Source: Nocardia kruczakiae NBRC 101016 (lineage in GTDB: Bacteria; Actinomycetota; Actinomycetes; Mycobacteriales; Mycobacteriaceae). From it: a stretch of 64,000 nucleotides of DNA. The notes beneath the pieces were generated by a model, which ran no database searches, was not told where the DNA came from, and was given only the letters and a program-made list of their open reading frames with translations. The stretch spans positions 1 through 64,000 of the forward strand of contig NZ_BDBL01000023.1 in NCBI RefSeq assembly GCF_001612965.1. Direction: 5' to 3'. Of the stretch, positions 41,001-48,475 are shown piece after piece. The translations under genes were made by a program, and so were the position numbers. The stretch's first letter is position 1. Every line of letters starts with the position of its first letter.

Positions 41001-41424
41001 CGAAATCCAGTCCGTTGGCGAGCGCGAACAGCGCCATGTACCCGGCCAGCAGCCACCAGGCGATGCGTTTGCGGGACGCCGTCGCGCCGGCGAGCAGACC
41101 GACGATCACCGCCCACATCAGGTTCGTGTCGGGCGCGTCGAAATAGTAGGCGTCGAGGTAGTGCCGCGGGACCGAGGTGATGTAGCGCAGACCGGGCGAA
41201 ATACTCCACAGCGCACACAGAATCGAGAACACGCCGAGAACCAGGCCGACCAGGTGGGGGACTTCGCTCAGCCGACCGTGGGCGCGATGCGGAACCGGTG
41301 AGGCGGGTGATCTGCGGTCGCGCGAGTGAAGCTGGTCTTGCGTGGAAGTCACCGCACCAGTGTGCGGGCTGGGACCGCTCGAGGGGAGAAGGCCACCGGG
41401 CGAGTCCTGCTCGTGCACGGTCAT
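38017..41424 (-). CDS. lysX: bifunctional lysylphosphatidylglycerol synthetase/lysine-tRNA ligase
   Basis: Makes Lys-tRNA and transfers lysine to phosphatidylglycerol, giving a positively charged lipid that protects against cationic peptides. In 1135 residues: an N-terminal membrane part with about six to seven helices (residues 55-290), a DUF2156/MprF synthase domain (about 300-580, with SLDVMRRDPKGPNGIMEFMI), an OB-fold anticodon domain (VRVCGRLLRIRDHGGVTFA), and a class II synthetase core with FRNEGVDYSHNPEFT and a C-terminal GLGVGVDRVVML. The ATG 41424 follows AAAGGATCGAAT; the frame is open further without support. Equivalent to M. tuberculosis LysX. Confidence 0.96.
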   Translation of the reverse strand: MTVHEQDSPGGLLPSSGPSPHTGAVTSTQDQLHSRDRRSPASPVPHRAHGRLSEVPHLVGLVLGVFSILCALWSISPGLRYITSVPRHYLDAYYFDAPDTNLMWAVIVGLLAGATASRKRIAWWLLAGYMALFALANGLDFAEEQDPHALAALFVHLAVIGLMIAAWPEFYTRVRRGAVWKALGVLVSGLIISSLLGWGLVELFPGSLPRGAQRPLWAVSRVTATILVADNNFDGHPPHVVNLLLGLFGAIALLAAALVLFRSQRASNAMTGLDESAVRGLLARSDVEDSLGYFATRRDKAVVFAPSGKAAITYRVELGVCLASGDPIGVREAWPQAIDAWLRLADEYGWAPAVMGAGELGATAYRRAGLSALRLGDEAILDTRSFSLAGPEMKQVRQAANRLHKQGFTVRVRRHSELSPDEMAQMIARADSWRDTETERGFSMALGRLGDRLDGDSLLVEALDRDGRVWGMLSLVPWGRSGVSLDVMRRDPKGPNGIMEFMISQLALTSDQYGITRVSLNFAVFRSVFEEGGRIGAGPVLRLWRSVLMFFSRWWQLEALYRSNVKYQPQWVPRFLIFEERRQLPRVAFAGALAEGFLPRFGTQPDASAHTGLHSAVPPTLTGLHADGSPPEAPPSELEQAAARRPEQVRVRMDKVRRLESADIDAYPVAYAPTHSIADARRSPKGTTVRVCGRLLRIRDHGGVTFAALRDWSGDIQILIDRDRVGARRSSSFGEYFDLGDLIEVSGQIGSSRRGELSLLAQDWRMIGKCLHPLPDKWRGLADPEARVRQRYVDMTINVEAREVLAKRSAVVRSLRDTLNGWGFLEVETPVLQQVHGGANATPFRTHINAYDLDLYLRIAPELYLKRLCVGGMEKVFELGRVFRNEGVDYSHNPEFTILEAYEAHSDYERMMHACRQLIQNAAIAANGACVALRPDADGTLTEVDISGDWPVRTVHGAISEAVGETVTPDTPVDRLRLLCDKVEVPYQPGWDAGQIVLEMYEHLVEDRTQEPTFYIDFPTSVSPLTRAHRRIDGVAERWDLVAWGVELGTAYSELTNPIEQRRRLTEQSLLAAGGDPEAMELDEDFLEALEFAMPPTGGLGVGVDRVVMLITGRSIRETLPFPLVKPRTGQGDGR

Positions 41425-41508
41425 ATTCGATCCTTTCGCCGGACCCCGGTATCCGTCGCGACGGGGGCGGCGTGCGGCCCGTCGGGCGCGGCGGTAAAGA
41501 TGTAACCC

Positions 41509-41730
41509 ATGTCGGATCCAGTCGATGTGCCGATCGAAGACGAAGTCATTCGACTCGGGCAATTCCTGAAGCTGGCCAATCTCATCGACAGCGGGTCGGA
41601 GGCCAAGACGGTGATCGCCGCCGGGCTCGTGCGCGTCAACGAAGAGGTGGAACTACGGCGGGGCCGCCAGCTCCATGCCGGAGACGTGGTCGAACTGGCC
41701 GGCCACCGCGTGCGGGTGGCAGGCGGATAG
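41509..41730 (+). CDS. small S4-domain RNA-binding protein
   Basis: 73-residue protein that is essentially one S4 fold: IRLGQFLKLANLIDSGSEAKTVIAAGLVRVNEEVELRRGRQLHAGDVVEL. It belongs to the YaaA/YbcJ-like group of free-standing S4 proteins that bind structured RNA, often ribosome-related; the specific role is unknown. Divergent from lysX, with 84 bases between the starts. Confidence 0.88.
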   Translation: MSDPVDVPIEDEVIRLGQFLKLANLIDSGSEAKTVIAAGLVRVNEEVELRRGRQLHAGDVVELAGHRVRVAGG

Positions 41731-41743
41731 TCCGGCAGGCGCG

Positions 41744-41757
41744 GGGCCTTCCGGCCC
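41744..41757. terminator. short hairpin between convergent genes
   Basis: GGGCC-TTCC-GGCCC between the S4 gene and rraA; a 5-bp stem without a T run, so weak. Confidence 0.35.
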
Positions 41758-41773
41758 GGCGGCGATCGGTGAT

Positions 41774-42259
41774 TCATTCCGCGCGGACGACGACCCCGTC
41801 GTGATCGCTGTAGAGCATCTCGCCCGGAACGAAGGTGACGCCGCCGAATTCGACCGGCACGTCGCGTTCGCCGGATCCGGTCTGCGTGCTCTTGCGGGGA
41901 TTGGTGCCCAGCGCCTTGATGCCGATGGGCAGAGTGCGCAGAATCGCCGAATCGCGCACGCCGCCGTTGACGACGACACCGGACCAGCCGTTGTCGACGC
42001 CGCGTCCGGCGATCACGTCACCGACGAGGGCGGTGTGGATGCTCGCACCGCCGTCGACGACCAGCACACGTCCTTCACCGGGTTCGCTGAGAGTCTGCTT
42101 GACCAACAGATTGTCCTGGAAGCAGCGAATGGTGACGATGCGTCCGCTGAACACCGGATTGCCGCCGAACTGCGTGAATTGCGTGTCGCAGCTACGAATC
42201 TCGGGGCCGATCTCATCGGCGAGGTCGGCGGTTGCCACTGAGTTTGCTGAATCGGTCAC
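41774..42259 (-). CDS. rraA: RraA family protein (RNase E activity regulator / HMG aldolase-like)
   Basis: 161 residues in the RraA fold. Family motifs include ATADLADEIG at the start, GGNPVFSGRIVTI, VLVVDGGASIHTALVGDVIAG, and NGGVRDSAILRTLPIGIKALG, which contains the conserved Gly and Arg-Asp used by aldolase members to hold metal and substrate. In E. coli RraA inhibits RNase E; other members are 4-hydroxy-4-methyl-2-oxoglutarate aldolases, and sequence alone does not decide. GTG 42259 gives the usual length; no ribosome site is evident upstream. Confidence 0.9.
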   Translation of the reverse strand: MTDSANSVATADLADEIGPEIRSCDTQFTQFGGNPVFSGRIVTIRCFQDNLLVKQTLSEPGEGRVLVVDGGASIHTALVGDVIAGRGVDNGWSGVVVNGGVRDSAILRTLPIGIKALGTNPRKSTQTGSGERDVPVEFGGVTFVPGEMLYSDHDGVVVRAE

Positions 42260-42331
42260 CAAATAAGCTTGCCATGCGGGCGGTGATCGAATCCTGAGAC
42301 CTCGGCCGCCCGCCGCGGGCACCGGCCCGGA

Positions 42332-42790
42332 TCAACTGTCGAGGGTGCGCTGATACTCCGCGATCTTGGTCGTCAGGTTGTGGGTGGTGTGTTTGACCGA
42401 CATCTTCACGAACGGCTCGATGGTCTTACCCAGTACCTTGCCCGCGAGCCCGCCCGGTACCCGGTACTCCACGATGGCGTCCACCGTGCAGTCGCGCTCG
42501 CCACGCGGATGGAACAGGAAGGTCGATTCGATCTCGAATCCGGTCACGGCCTTCACCGCGATCGCGACGTTCTTCTCCCAGCGCACGATCTGCAACCGGG
42601 AGGTCAGTGATGCGGGGCCCAGTTTGATCTCGGTGTCGAACGTCGCGCCCAGCCCGGCCACCTGATCGGTGATCGGGCGGAAGGAATGGACCTCGGTGAC
42701 GAATTCCGGAAGATGGCGATAGTCGTTGACGTAGTCGAACGCGGTCTCGGCCGGCGCGGCGCAATCGGCCACGATCTTCACTGCGGTCAT
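42332..42790 (-). CDS. SRPBCC (START/polyketide cyclase-like) family protein
   Basis: 152-residue single-domain protein with the Bet v1-like lipid/ligand-binding fold. The N-terminus VKIVADCAAPAETAFDYVNDYRHLPEF, the central EIESTFLFHPRGERDCTVDAIVEYRVP and the C-terminal helix VKMSVKHTTHNLTTKIAEY are typical of actinobacterial SRPBCC proteins. No catalytic residues can be assigned; ligand unknown. ATG 42790 is chosen; the frame is open a further 18 codons. It lies 73 bases upstream of the rraA start on the same strand. Confidence 0.87.
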   Translation of the reverse strand: MTAVKIVADCAAPAETAFDYVNDYRHLPEFVTEVHSFRPITDQVAGLGATFDTEIKLGPASLTSRLQIVRWEKNVAIAVKAVTGFEIESTFLFHPRGERDCTVDAIVEYRVPGGLAGKVLGKTIEPFVKMSVKHTTHNLTTKIAEYQRTLDS

Positions 42791-42880
42791 GCAGTAACCG
42801 TAACGTGTTGCAGTCCGGCCCGGACCGGATGTAATTGCTATCACTCCAGTTCGCAGGGCCTATCCGGTCCGGGCTCGGAC

Positions 42881-43822
42881 TCAGGCCGTCACCGACAGGG
42901 TCGCCGCCAGACCGAACACCGCCGCCATCACCACCACCTCGATCAGTGCCCGGCGCAGCGAGTCGTCCGCACTCATCCGATGGTCGGTGGCCACCGGAAC
43001 CCAGCTGCGCCGCCACCACCAGCCGAGCCCGAGCAGCGCGAGAGCCATGACCGTCTTCGCGAGCAGGATGCGGCCGTACCCGGTGTCGAGCAGCGCCACC
43101 GGATCGCCGACGCGGACCAGCCCGTTGACCACGCCGGTCACCGTCACCGCCGCCACCGCGGGCAGCGCCCAGCCCGAATAGCGCGGCAGGATCACCGCCC
43201 ATTCACCGCGGGTGCGCACCACCAGTGCCAGCGCCAGCAGCAGACCGAACCAGGCGGCCGCGGCGAGAGCGTGCACCGCGGCCAGGACCGAGCCGAGCGT
43301 CTGCTGTGACATATGGCCGGTGATCGGCCGCAGCACCAGCGTCACCGCGGCGAAGACCAGCACCAGATCGGCGCTCGCGCGCTCCGGTCGCCGGAAGGCC
43401 AGCGTGCTGTAGCAGGCGACCGCCGCGGTGCCGATCAGTACGGCGATGCCGATCTGGCCGCCGCTGACATGCGCGACGTAGTCGCCGAAATCGGCGGCGC
43501 GCAACCGGCTCAGCGGGACCCCGACCACCTCGGCGGCCTCGGTGGACAGCAGTACGAATTCCGCGAGCGTCCAGAGCCCGCCGAACACGGCCAGCAGCCG
43601 CCACGCGGGCCGCAGCCGGTCGTGCAGGCGCGGCAGAGCCGCGAGGCCGAGAACCGTCGCGCCCAGCCCGTCGGCCAGGGTGCGTACCGGCGCCTCGGCC
43701 TGTACCGGATCGGGTGCGGCGAGCGCCCATCCGGCGGCGACCCCGACGAGGGCGGCCGGGACGACCAGCAGCAGTGCGTAACGCAGTGCGGTCGATCTGC
43801 TGCCGGCCGTCCCCGGCCTCAT
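42881..43822 (-). CDS. copD: CopD-type copper transport membrane protein
   Basis: 313-residue integral membrane protein with about eight helices. It matches the CopD family that moves copper across the inner membrane: HVSGGQIGIAVL, LRPITGHMSQQTLGSVLAAVHALAAAAWFG with conserved His in helices, and GYGRILLAKTVMALALLGLGWWWRR near the end. The ATG 43822 overlaps the copC stop (ATGA), so CopC and CopD are coupled. Longer upstream frame is rejected because it runs through copC. Last gene of a four-gene copper operon. Confidence 0.9.
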   Translation of the reverse strand: MRPGTAGSRSTALRYALLLVVPAALVGVAAGWALAAPDPVQAEAPVRTLADGLGATVLGLAALPRLHDRLRPAWRLLAVFGGLWTLAEFVLLSTEAAEVVGVPLSRLRAADFGDYVAHVSGGQIGIAVLIGTAAVACYSTLAFRRPERASADLVLVFAAVTLVLRPITGHMSQQTLGSVLAAVHALAAAAWFGLLLALALVVRTRGEWAVILPRYSGWALPAVAAVTVTGVVNGLVRVGDPVALLDTGYGRILLAKTVMALALLGLGWWWRRSWVPVATDHRMSADDSLRRALIEVVVMAAVFGLAATLSVTA

Positions 43823-44373
43823 GGTTTGCCGCCGCTGCCCGGCCGTCGGGAGCGACCGCCGAACAGCGCGAACGCCAATCCACCGCCGAACAGGACGACC
43901 GCGGCCACGATGAACACCCACAGCGGAACGCCACCGGAATCACCGTCACCACCGGAGCTGCTCTTGGCGTCGGCCTTGGCCCCCGGTGTCCCGTGCCCGG
44001 GCGTGGTCAGCTCGAAGGTGCGGGTGCCGCTGACCGGATGTCCGTCGGCGGAGGTGACGCGGTACGCCATCGTGTACGTGCCGGCCGGGCCGAGGTCACC
44101 GACCTCGACGCTGACGGTCGGCCCGTCCACCACCGGTTTGCCCTTCGACCACAGATTCCCGTCCGGGCCGACGACGGTCAGCGACGGGAAGCTCGGCTGC
44201 AGATTCTCGTTGAAGGTGATGCTGACCCGCGCCGGGCCGGACGCGAGTTTCGCGCCGTCGGCGGGGTCGGTGGATACCACCGTCGAATGCGCGGCGGCCG
44301 GGCCGGCGACCGCGATCGTCAGTCCGCCCAGCGCCAGCGCACCGACCAGGGCGAACAGTATGCGGCGCATCAT
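43819..44373 (-). CDS. copC: CopC-domain copper-binding protein, membrane-anchored
   Basis: Extracytoplasmic copper carrier of 184 residues. The signal peptide ends GPAAA before HSTVVSTDPADGAKL, so the mature protein begins with the His that chelates Cu(II) in CopC. The domain contains VSITFNENLQPSF, GTYTMAYRVTSADGHPVSGTRTFEL, with the second ligand His in DGHPVSG. A Gly/Ser linker and a C-terminal membrane helix (VPLWVFIVAAVVLFGGGLAFALF) anchor it. It overlaps ycnI upstream and copD downstream by four bases each. Confidence 0.93.
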   Translation of the reverse strand: MMRRILFALVGALALGGLTIAVAGPAAAHSTVVSTDPADGAKLASGPARVSITFNENLQPSFPSLTVVGPDGNLWSKGKPVVDGPTVSVEVGDLGPAGTYTMAYRVTSADGHPVSGTRTFELTTPGHGTPGAKADAKSSSGGDGDSGGVPLWVFIVAAVVLFGGGLAFALFGGRSRRPGSGGKP

Positions 44374-45038
44374 GCGCGCCGGCTCCGGATCAGGCTGCCG
44401 AGTCCGAGCGCGGCGCCGAGGGCGCCGAGCACCAGTCCGATACCGCCCAGCCAGCGCGCGGTGTTGTCGGAATCGGACTCGTCGCTGTCGGTGTCGCTCG
44501 ACATGCCGGCCGCGTGGTCGTGATCGGATCCGGCGGCCGCCAGCGTGACGCTCGGTGCGGGATGCTCGGGTTCGTCGCCGCCGGCGGGCATGGGCTCGTT
44601 CCAGTTGACGACCTTGCCGTCGCTGTAGGTCTGGGTGGCCGGGAAGCTGATCTTGTCCTGCTTCGGTAGCGGACCGACCGCCAGGGCGAAGCGCTGGAAC
44701 TGTTCGGGGGTGATGCCGGGATTACCCGGGTTCGCGGTCCAGGTCACGGAGGTGAACTGGTTCTTGTCGTTCTTCTCGGTCTTGGCGGTCCAGCCCGCGA
44801 CGGGTTCGGTGCGGGCCGCGGACAGTTGCGGCAGCGCGACGGTCAGCTTGGTGGTCGACGCGGTCGCCGATTCGGTCGGCACGCGGAAGGTGATGACGGC
44901 GTAACCGCCCTGGGCCGCGCCGGGCGCGTCGGCGGTGACGTGCGCGGCCGCGGTGCCGGAGGCGAGCAGGGCCAGACCTGCGGCGGCGCCGGTCGCGACC
45001 AGGGCGCGCGACAGGGAGGTGGACATGCGTGAGCTCAC
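44370..45038 (-). CDS. ycnI: YcnI-family (DUF1775) copper-binding protein
   Basis: Exported protein of 222 residues. The signal peptide ends at GTAAA before HVTADAPGAAQGGY, so the mature N-terminal His can form the mono-histidine Cu(II) site known for YcnI; the partner Trp is in VVNWNEPMP. A His/Asp/Ser-rich linker (GSDHDHAAGMSSDTDSDESD) precedes a C-terminal membrane helix. GTG 45038 is used; an ATG four codons later is equally likely. A perfect 12-bp palindrome covers the start region. Probably delivers or senses copper for CopC/CopD. Confidence 0.92.
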   Translation of the reverse strand: MSSRMSTSLSRALVATGAAAGLALLASGTAAAHVTADAPGAAQGGYAVITFRVPTESATASTTKLTVALPQLSAARTEPVAGWTAKTEKNDKNQFTSVTWTANPGNPGITPEQFQRFALAVGPLPKQDKISFPATQTYSDGKVVNWNEPMPAGGDEPEHPAPSVTLAAAGSDHDHAAGMSSDTDSDESDSDNTARWLGGIGLVLGALGAALGLGSLIRSRRA

Positions 45039-45039
45039 G
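45028..45039. promoter_or_regulatory. palindrome over the ycnI start
   Basis: CGTGAGCTCACG is a perfect 12-bp palindrome covering the GTG start. It could be an operator or an RNA hairpin in the coupled message; chance is possible. Confidence 0.3.
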
Positions 45040-45101
45040 TTGGATGACTTTCTCGGTACTCGGCGATTTGCCGGGGGAATTGCCTGTGGTCGGGGAGCGG
45101 T

Positions 45102-45707
45102 TCAGGCGAGTACCGGCGGTGCGCGGGAGCCGAGGGCACCGGCGCGCCATTGCTGCCACGGTGGCGGCACGGAGCTTCGCCACCGGGGTGTGGCGATATC
45201 CACCGGCGGCAGCGGCCGGGTCGTGACGGCCCGGACCGAGTGCGAGACAGCGGCGTACAGACGTTCCACGGCCACGATGAGCGCGGCACAGGTCACGGTC
45301 GCGAGCGTGTGCGCCAGCGTCATCCAGCCGCTCGGGAAGATCGACGTCGGGCCGGAAAGGCCGCTCCCGCACGATGTTTCACTCGGCCCGTGGGCGGGCA
45401 GCAGACTCAGCGCGATATGGGAAACCGCCTGTCCGCCACCGAGTGCCGCCAGGACGCCGGTCCGGCCCCACGCGCCGCCGGCGGCCGGCAGCATCGAGGC
45501 GAAGGTTCCGGCGACCGTCGCGCTCACCAGGAGCAGCGCCAGCGTCGCCGAGCCGGGATAGCCGCCGTCGGCCCAGCCGTGCGCGGCGGTCGCGAGGACC
45601 ACCACCGCCATACCGACCAGGCCGCCCCGGAGTCCATCGATGCCCGGCCGCCGGACCGCTCGCCGGGACGGCGGGGATCCGGTCGCGGGCCGGGCACGAG
45701 GCAGCAT
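45102..45707 (-). CDS. membrane protein, first gene of the copper operon
   Basis: 201-residue protein of unknown function. About four to five hydrophobic helices: GLVGMAVVVLATAAHGWADGG, ATLALLLVSATVAGTFASML, VLAALGGGQAVSHIALSLLP, and WMTLAHTLATVTCAALIVAVERL. Two helices carry His residues (TAAHGWADGG; AVSHIALSLLPAHGPSE) that could hold metal. The C-terminus is cytoplasmic and basic. Its place immediately upstream of ycnI-copC-copD (63 bases) suggests a copper-related role; this is inference. Confidence 0.75.
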   Translation of the reverse strand: MLPRARPATGSPPSRRAVRRPGIDGLRGGLVGMAVVVLATAAHGWADGGYPGSATLALLLVSATVAGTFASMLPAAGGAWGRTGVLAALGGGQAVSHIALSLLPAHGPSETSCGSGLSGPTSIFPSGWMTLAHTLATVTCAALIVAVERLYAAVSHSVRAVTTRPLPPVDIATPRWRSSVPPPWQQWRAGALGSRAPPVLA

Positions 45708-45721
45708 GGCGAAACGGTCGG

Positions 45722-46363
45722 TCAGTGCACGCCGAGGCGCGCGAGGATATCGGCTTCGACGCCGGAGAGTTCGTGCGAGATGGAGTTGTGCACCGCCCGG
45801 CGGCGCGGCGCGGGCATCTGCTCGGCGGTGCGCACGGCCGCGGACAGGCTGGCGAGCCGGTCGCGGGTGGCGGCCACGAACTTCTGCGTCTCGCCGCTCT
45901 TGTCACCGGAGTTCTCGATACCGGCCAGGGTCGATTCGACGCCGGTGATGCGGGCCTGCAGTCGGGCGCCGTGGCCGGTGAAGTTGCCCAGCTCGCCGAG
46001 GCCGATACCCAGCCGGTGGGCGCGGCGGGTGTCGATCTGGCCGCGGACGAAGGTGGCGGCCCGGTAGGCCAGCGGCGCCAGCACCGGCACCAGCACCCGC
46101 GCCACGCCCAGATACTTCTTCACCTGGCTCGCGGTGAGCAGTTCCCGGTCGGCGCGTTCGGCGGTCTTGAGGGCGGCTTTCTCCTCGGCCTTCAATGCCG
46201 CGATCTGTGCCTTCGCCACCTCGCGCTGGGTGCGGAGTTCGGCGCGCTGGCGTTTGCGTTCGTTGCGGGCGCCGAGTTTGGCCTCCATCGCGGCCTTGTG
46301 CTTGAGGGCTTTCGCCTCGGCTTTGCGGTCCGCACGCCGCTTGCGCTTGGTGAACAACCCCAT
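45722..46363 (-). CDS. DUF6474-like coiled-coil protein
   Basis: 213-residue cytosolic protein of unknown function. It opens MGLFTKRKRRADRKAEAKAL and continues as a highly basic, Lys/Arg/Glu/Ala-rich coiled coil to about residue 80. A short hydrophobic segment follows (YLGVARVLVPVLAPLAYRAA), then RAHRLGIGLGELGNFTGHGARLQARITGVESTL and a helical end. No enzymatic motif. ATG 46363 has GGAGG seven bases upstream and is preferred over the much longer open frame. It ends 14 bases before the copper operon's first gene, so co-transcription is likely. Confidence 0.8.
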   Translation of the reverse strand: MGLFTKRKRRADRKAEAKALKHKAAMEAKLGARNERKRQRAELRTQREVAKAQIAALKAEEKAALKTAERADRELLTASQVKKYLGVARVLVPVLAPLAYRAATFVRGQIDTRRAHRLGIGLGELGNFTGHGARLQARITGVESTLAGIENSGDKSGETQKFVAATRDRLASLSAAVRTAEQMPAPRRRAVHNSISHELSGVEADILARLGVH

Positions 46364-46597
46364 CGAAAGCCCTCCGTCACGAAGTTCCGTCATGCTGATA
46401 TACCCACATGCCACACGGTTTGCGCCAACTGTAGCGGGATGCGCACCCGAGGGCGCCGTCGCGGCGGCCGGTGCGCGGTCGGGGCGCGGGCCGATCCGGG
46501 CTCGCCGGCCGCGTGAGTGCCGAGGTAGCGGCTCCGCGTACGCCCGGCACGCAGGCGGTTCGCGGGAGTGTCGGAGGTAGGGACCATACTGCTTAGC

Positions 46598-48475
46598 GTG
46601 TATTCGGGCAGCGGCGACCCAGACGGTCGCGAGGAGGACGGCGGAGGCGACGAGCGGCGGGCTGCTGCTCGACGAACCGTCGTGGTGCCCGCCGAAGTGG
46701 AACGGGCGCAGCAGGTTTCGGCCGGTACGGCGAGTGCTCCGGCCGGCCCGGCGGACCTGTCGGCGCCCGCCGGGCCCGGCGAGCGCCCACCGCGCATCGC
46801 CTATGTCGACGCCCGCGCGCTGGTCGGCTGCCGGCACCGGCTGCATCTGGACGCGACCCATCCGGAACGGCTGCTGGGGGTGCCGGAGGACGCGGGTGTC
46901 AAACAGCGCCGCGACGCCGCCACCGCGCATCGCTCGAAGGTTCGCGACACACTCGTCGCCGCCGATCCGCAGGCATGGGTGATCATCGACCCGGATCAGC
47001 ACGCGAGCGGCCGCGCCGAGGACACGCTGCGCGCGTGTTCGGAAGGGGCGCGGTACATTTGGGGCGCGTTGCTACCGCAGGAGGCCGATACCGGCCGCCG
47101 TGGCGGCTGCGAGATCCTGTTGCGCGATACCGACCGCGGCGGTTACATCCCGATCATCGTGGTCAACCACAAGGTGACCGACCCGCGCCAGCCGGATCCG
47201 GCAGATTTCCATCCCACCACCTCCGACCTGTACCGCTGGGATCCGCGCCCCGACCGGCACGTCCGGGTCCGCACCCAACCGCGCGACCAGCAGCGGCTGG
47301 CCCATCTCTACCGCATGTTGCAGCGGCACGGGCTGGCCAGTCCGGCGCTGGTCGGCGGGGCCATCGGCTATCACTTCGACCGGATCCTGGTGCACGATCT
47401 GGCCCCGGTGCTCGACGAGTACGACCGGCGTTATGCCGACCGCATCGCGGTGGTGCGCGGTGAGCTGCCGACCGTTCCGTCCAAGGTGCCGGAATGCCGG
47501 CAGTGCCCGTGGTGGACGCGGGCGCCGAGTGTGACCGGCGGTGAGCGTCCGGATATCACCGAACCGCCCGCGGTGAGCTGTGAGGGCTGGCTGGCGGCCC
47601 ACCGCGACGTCAGCCTCGTCGCACCCGGCTCACGCGCCGAACTGCTGCGCCGCCACGGCGTGCAGACCATCGACGACCTGGCCGAGTGGACCGCCGAGGA
47701 ACCCGAGGACTGGCAGTACGAGCCGTTCGCCGAGACGGTCGTGACCGCGCGTGCCTGGATCTCGGGCGCGCCACTGGTCCGCCGCGTGGACCGGGTGCGG
47801 GTCACCCGGGCCGACGTCGAGGTCGACGTCGATCTGGAGAGCTATCAGGAGTACGGCGCGTACCTGTGGGGGACCCTGCTCGACGGGGTGTATCGCCCCT
47901 TCTTCACCTGGGACCCGCTGCCGACCGCCGATGAGGCGCGCTCGTTCGCCGAATTCTGGACCTGGCTGATGGCGGTGCGCGCCGACGCGGCCGCGGCGGG
48001 CAAGACGTTCGCCGCCTACTGCTATTCGCGCACGGCCGAGGACAAGTGGCTCTACGAATCGGCGCGCCGATTCGCCGGACGGCCCGGCGTGCCCACCGAG
48101 GCCGAGGTCCGCGCCTTCGTCGACAGCCCGCAGTGGGTGGATATGTTCCAGGCGGTGTCTGAGCAGTTCATCTGCCCGAACGGCAAGGGGCTCAAGAAGA
48201 TCGCCCCGGTCGCCGGATTCGGCTGGCGCGACCCCGAGGCGGGCGGCGAGGCGTCGATGAGCTGGTATCGCCTGGCGGTCGGATACGACGGTGCACCCGA
48301 TCTGTCGCAGCGCACCCGCCTGCTGGAATACAACGAGGACGACGTCCGCGCCACCCAGGTGTTGCGCGAATGGATGGCGCCCGCGCAACCGCGGGCGCAC
48401 AGTGCCGACGCGGAGGTTCCCGCGATGACCGACTTTCGCGAGCCACCCGCGGTCCGTCGTAATATCTGCACGTGA
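46598..48475 (+). CDS. TM0106-family RecB-like nuclease with RNase H-like domain
   Basis: Predicted DNA nuclease, about 625 residues. After a disordered N-terminus, residues about 65-330 contain a RecB-type nuclease region (YVDARALVGCRHRLHLDATH; YIPIIVVNHKVT, where the family Asp-Glu-Lys core would be) ending in a Cys pair, PECRQCPWW. From about 395 a DEDD exonuclease-like domain has DLESYQEYG (motif I, D-x-E) and LEYNEDDVRATQVLREW (motif III). GTG 46598 is chosen because CATACT (46585-46590) would serve as a -10 for a leaderless message; GTG 46568 is an alternative. It overlaps htpG by four bases. Confidence 0.82.
   Translation: MYSGSGDPDGREEDGGGDERRAAARRTVVVPAEVERAQQVSAGTASAPAGPADLSAPAGPGERPPRIAYVDARALVGCRHRLHLDATHPERLLGVPEDAGVKQRRDAATAHRSKVRDTLVAADPQAWVIIDPDQHASGRAEDTLRACSEGARYIWGALLPQEADTGRRGGCEILLRDTDRGGYIPIIVVNHKVTDPRQPDPADFHPTTSDLYRWDPRPDRHVRVRTQPRDQQRLAHLYRMLQRHGLASPALVGGAIGYHFDRILVHDLAPVLDEYDRRYADRIAVVRGELPTVPSKVPECRQCPWWTRAPSVTGGERPDITEPPAVSCEGWLAAHRDVSLVAPGSRAELLRRHGVQTIDDLAEWTAEEPEDWQYEPFAETVVTARAWISGAPLVRRVDRVRVTRADVEVDVDLESYQEYGAYLWGTLLDGVYRPFFTWDPLPTADEARSFAEFWTWLMAVRADAAAAGKTFAAYCYSRTAEDKWLYESARRFAGRPGVPTEAEVRAFVDSPQWVDMFQAVSEQFICPNGKGLKKIAPVAGFGWRDPEAGGEASMSWYRLAVGYDGAPDLSQRTRLLEYNEDDVRATQVLREWMAPAQPRAHSADAEVPAMTDFREPPAVRRNICT

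Noticed and set aside
41425..41562. 46-codon N-terminal extension of LysX
   Set aside because: Arg-rich, antisense to the S4 gene, and ATG 41424 has a good AAAGG site.
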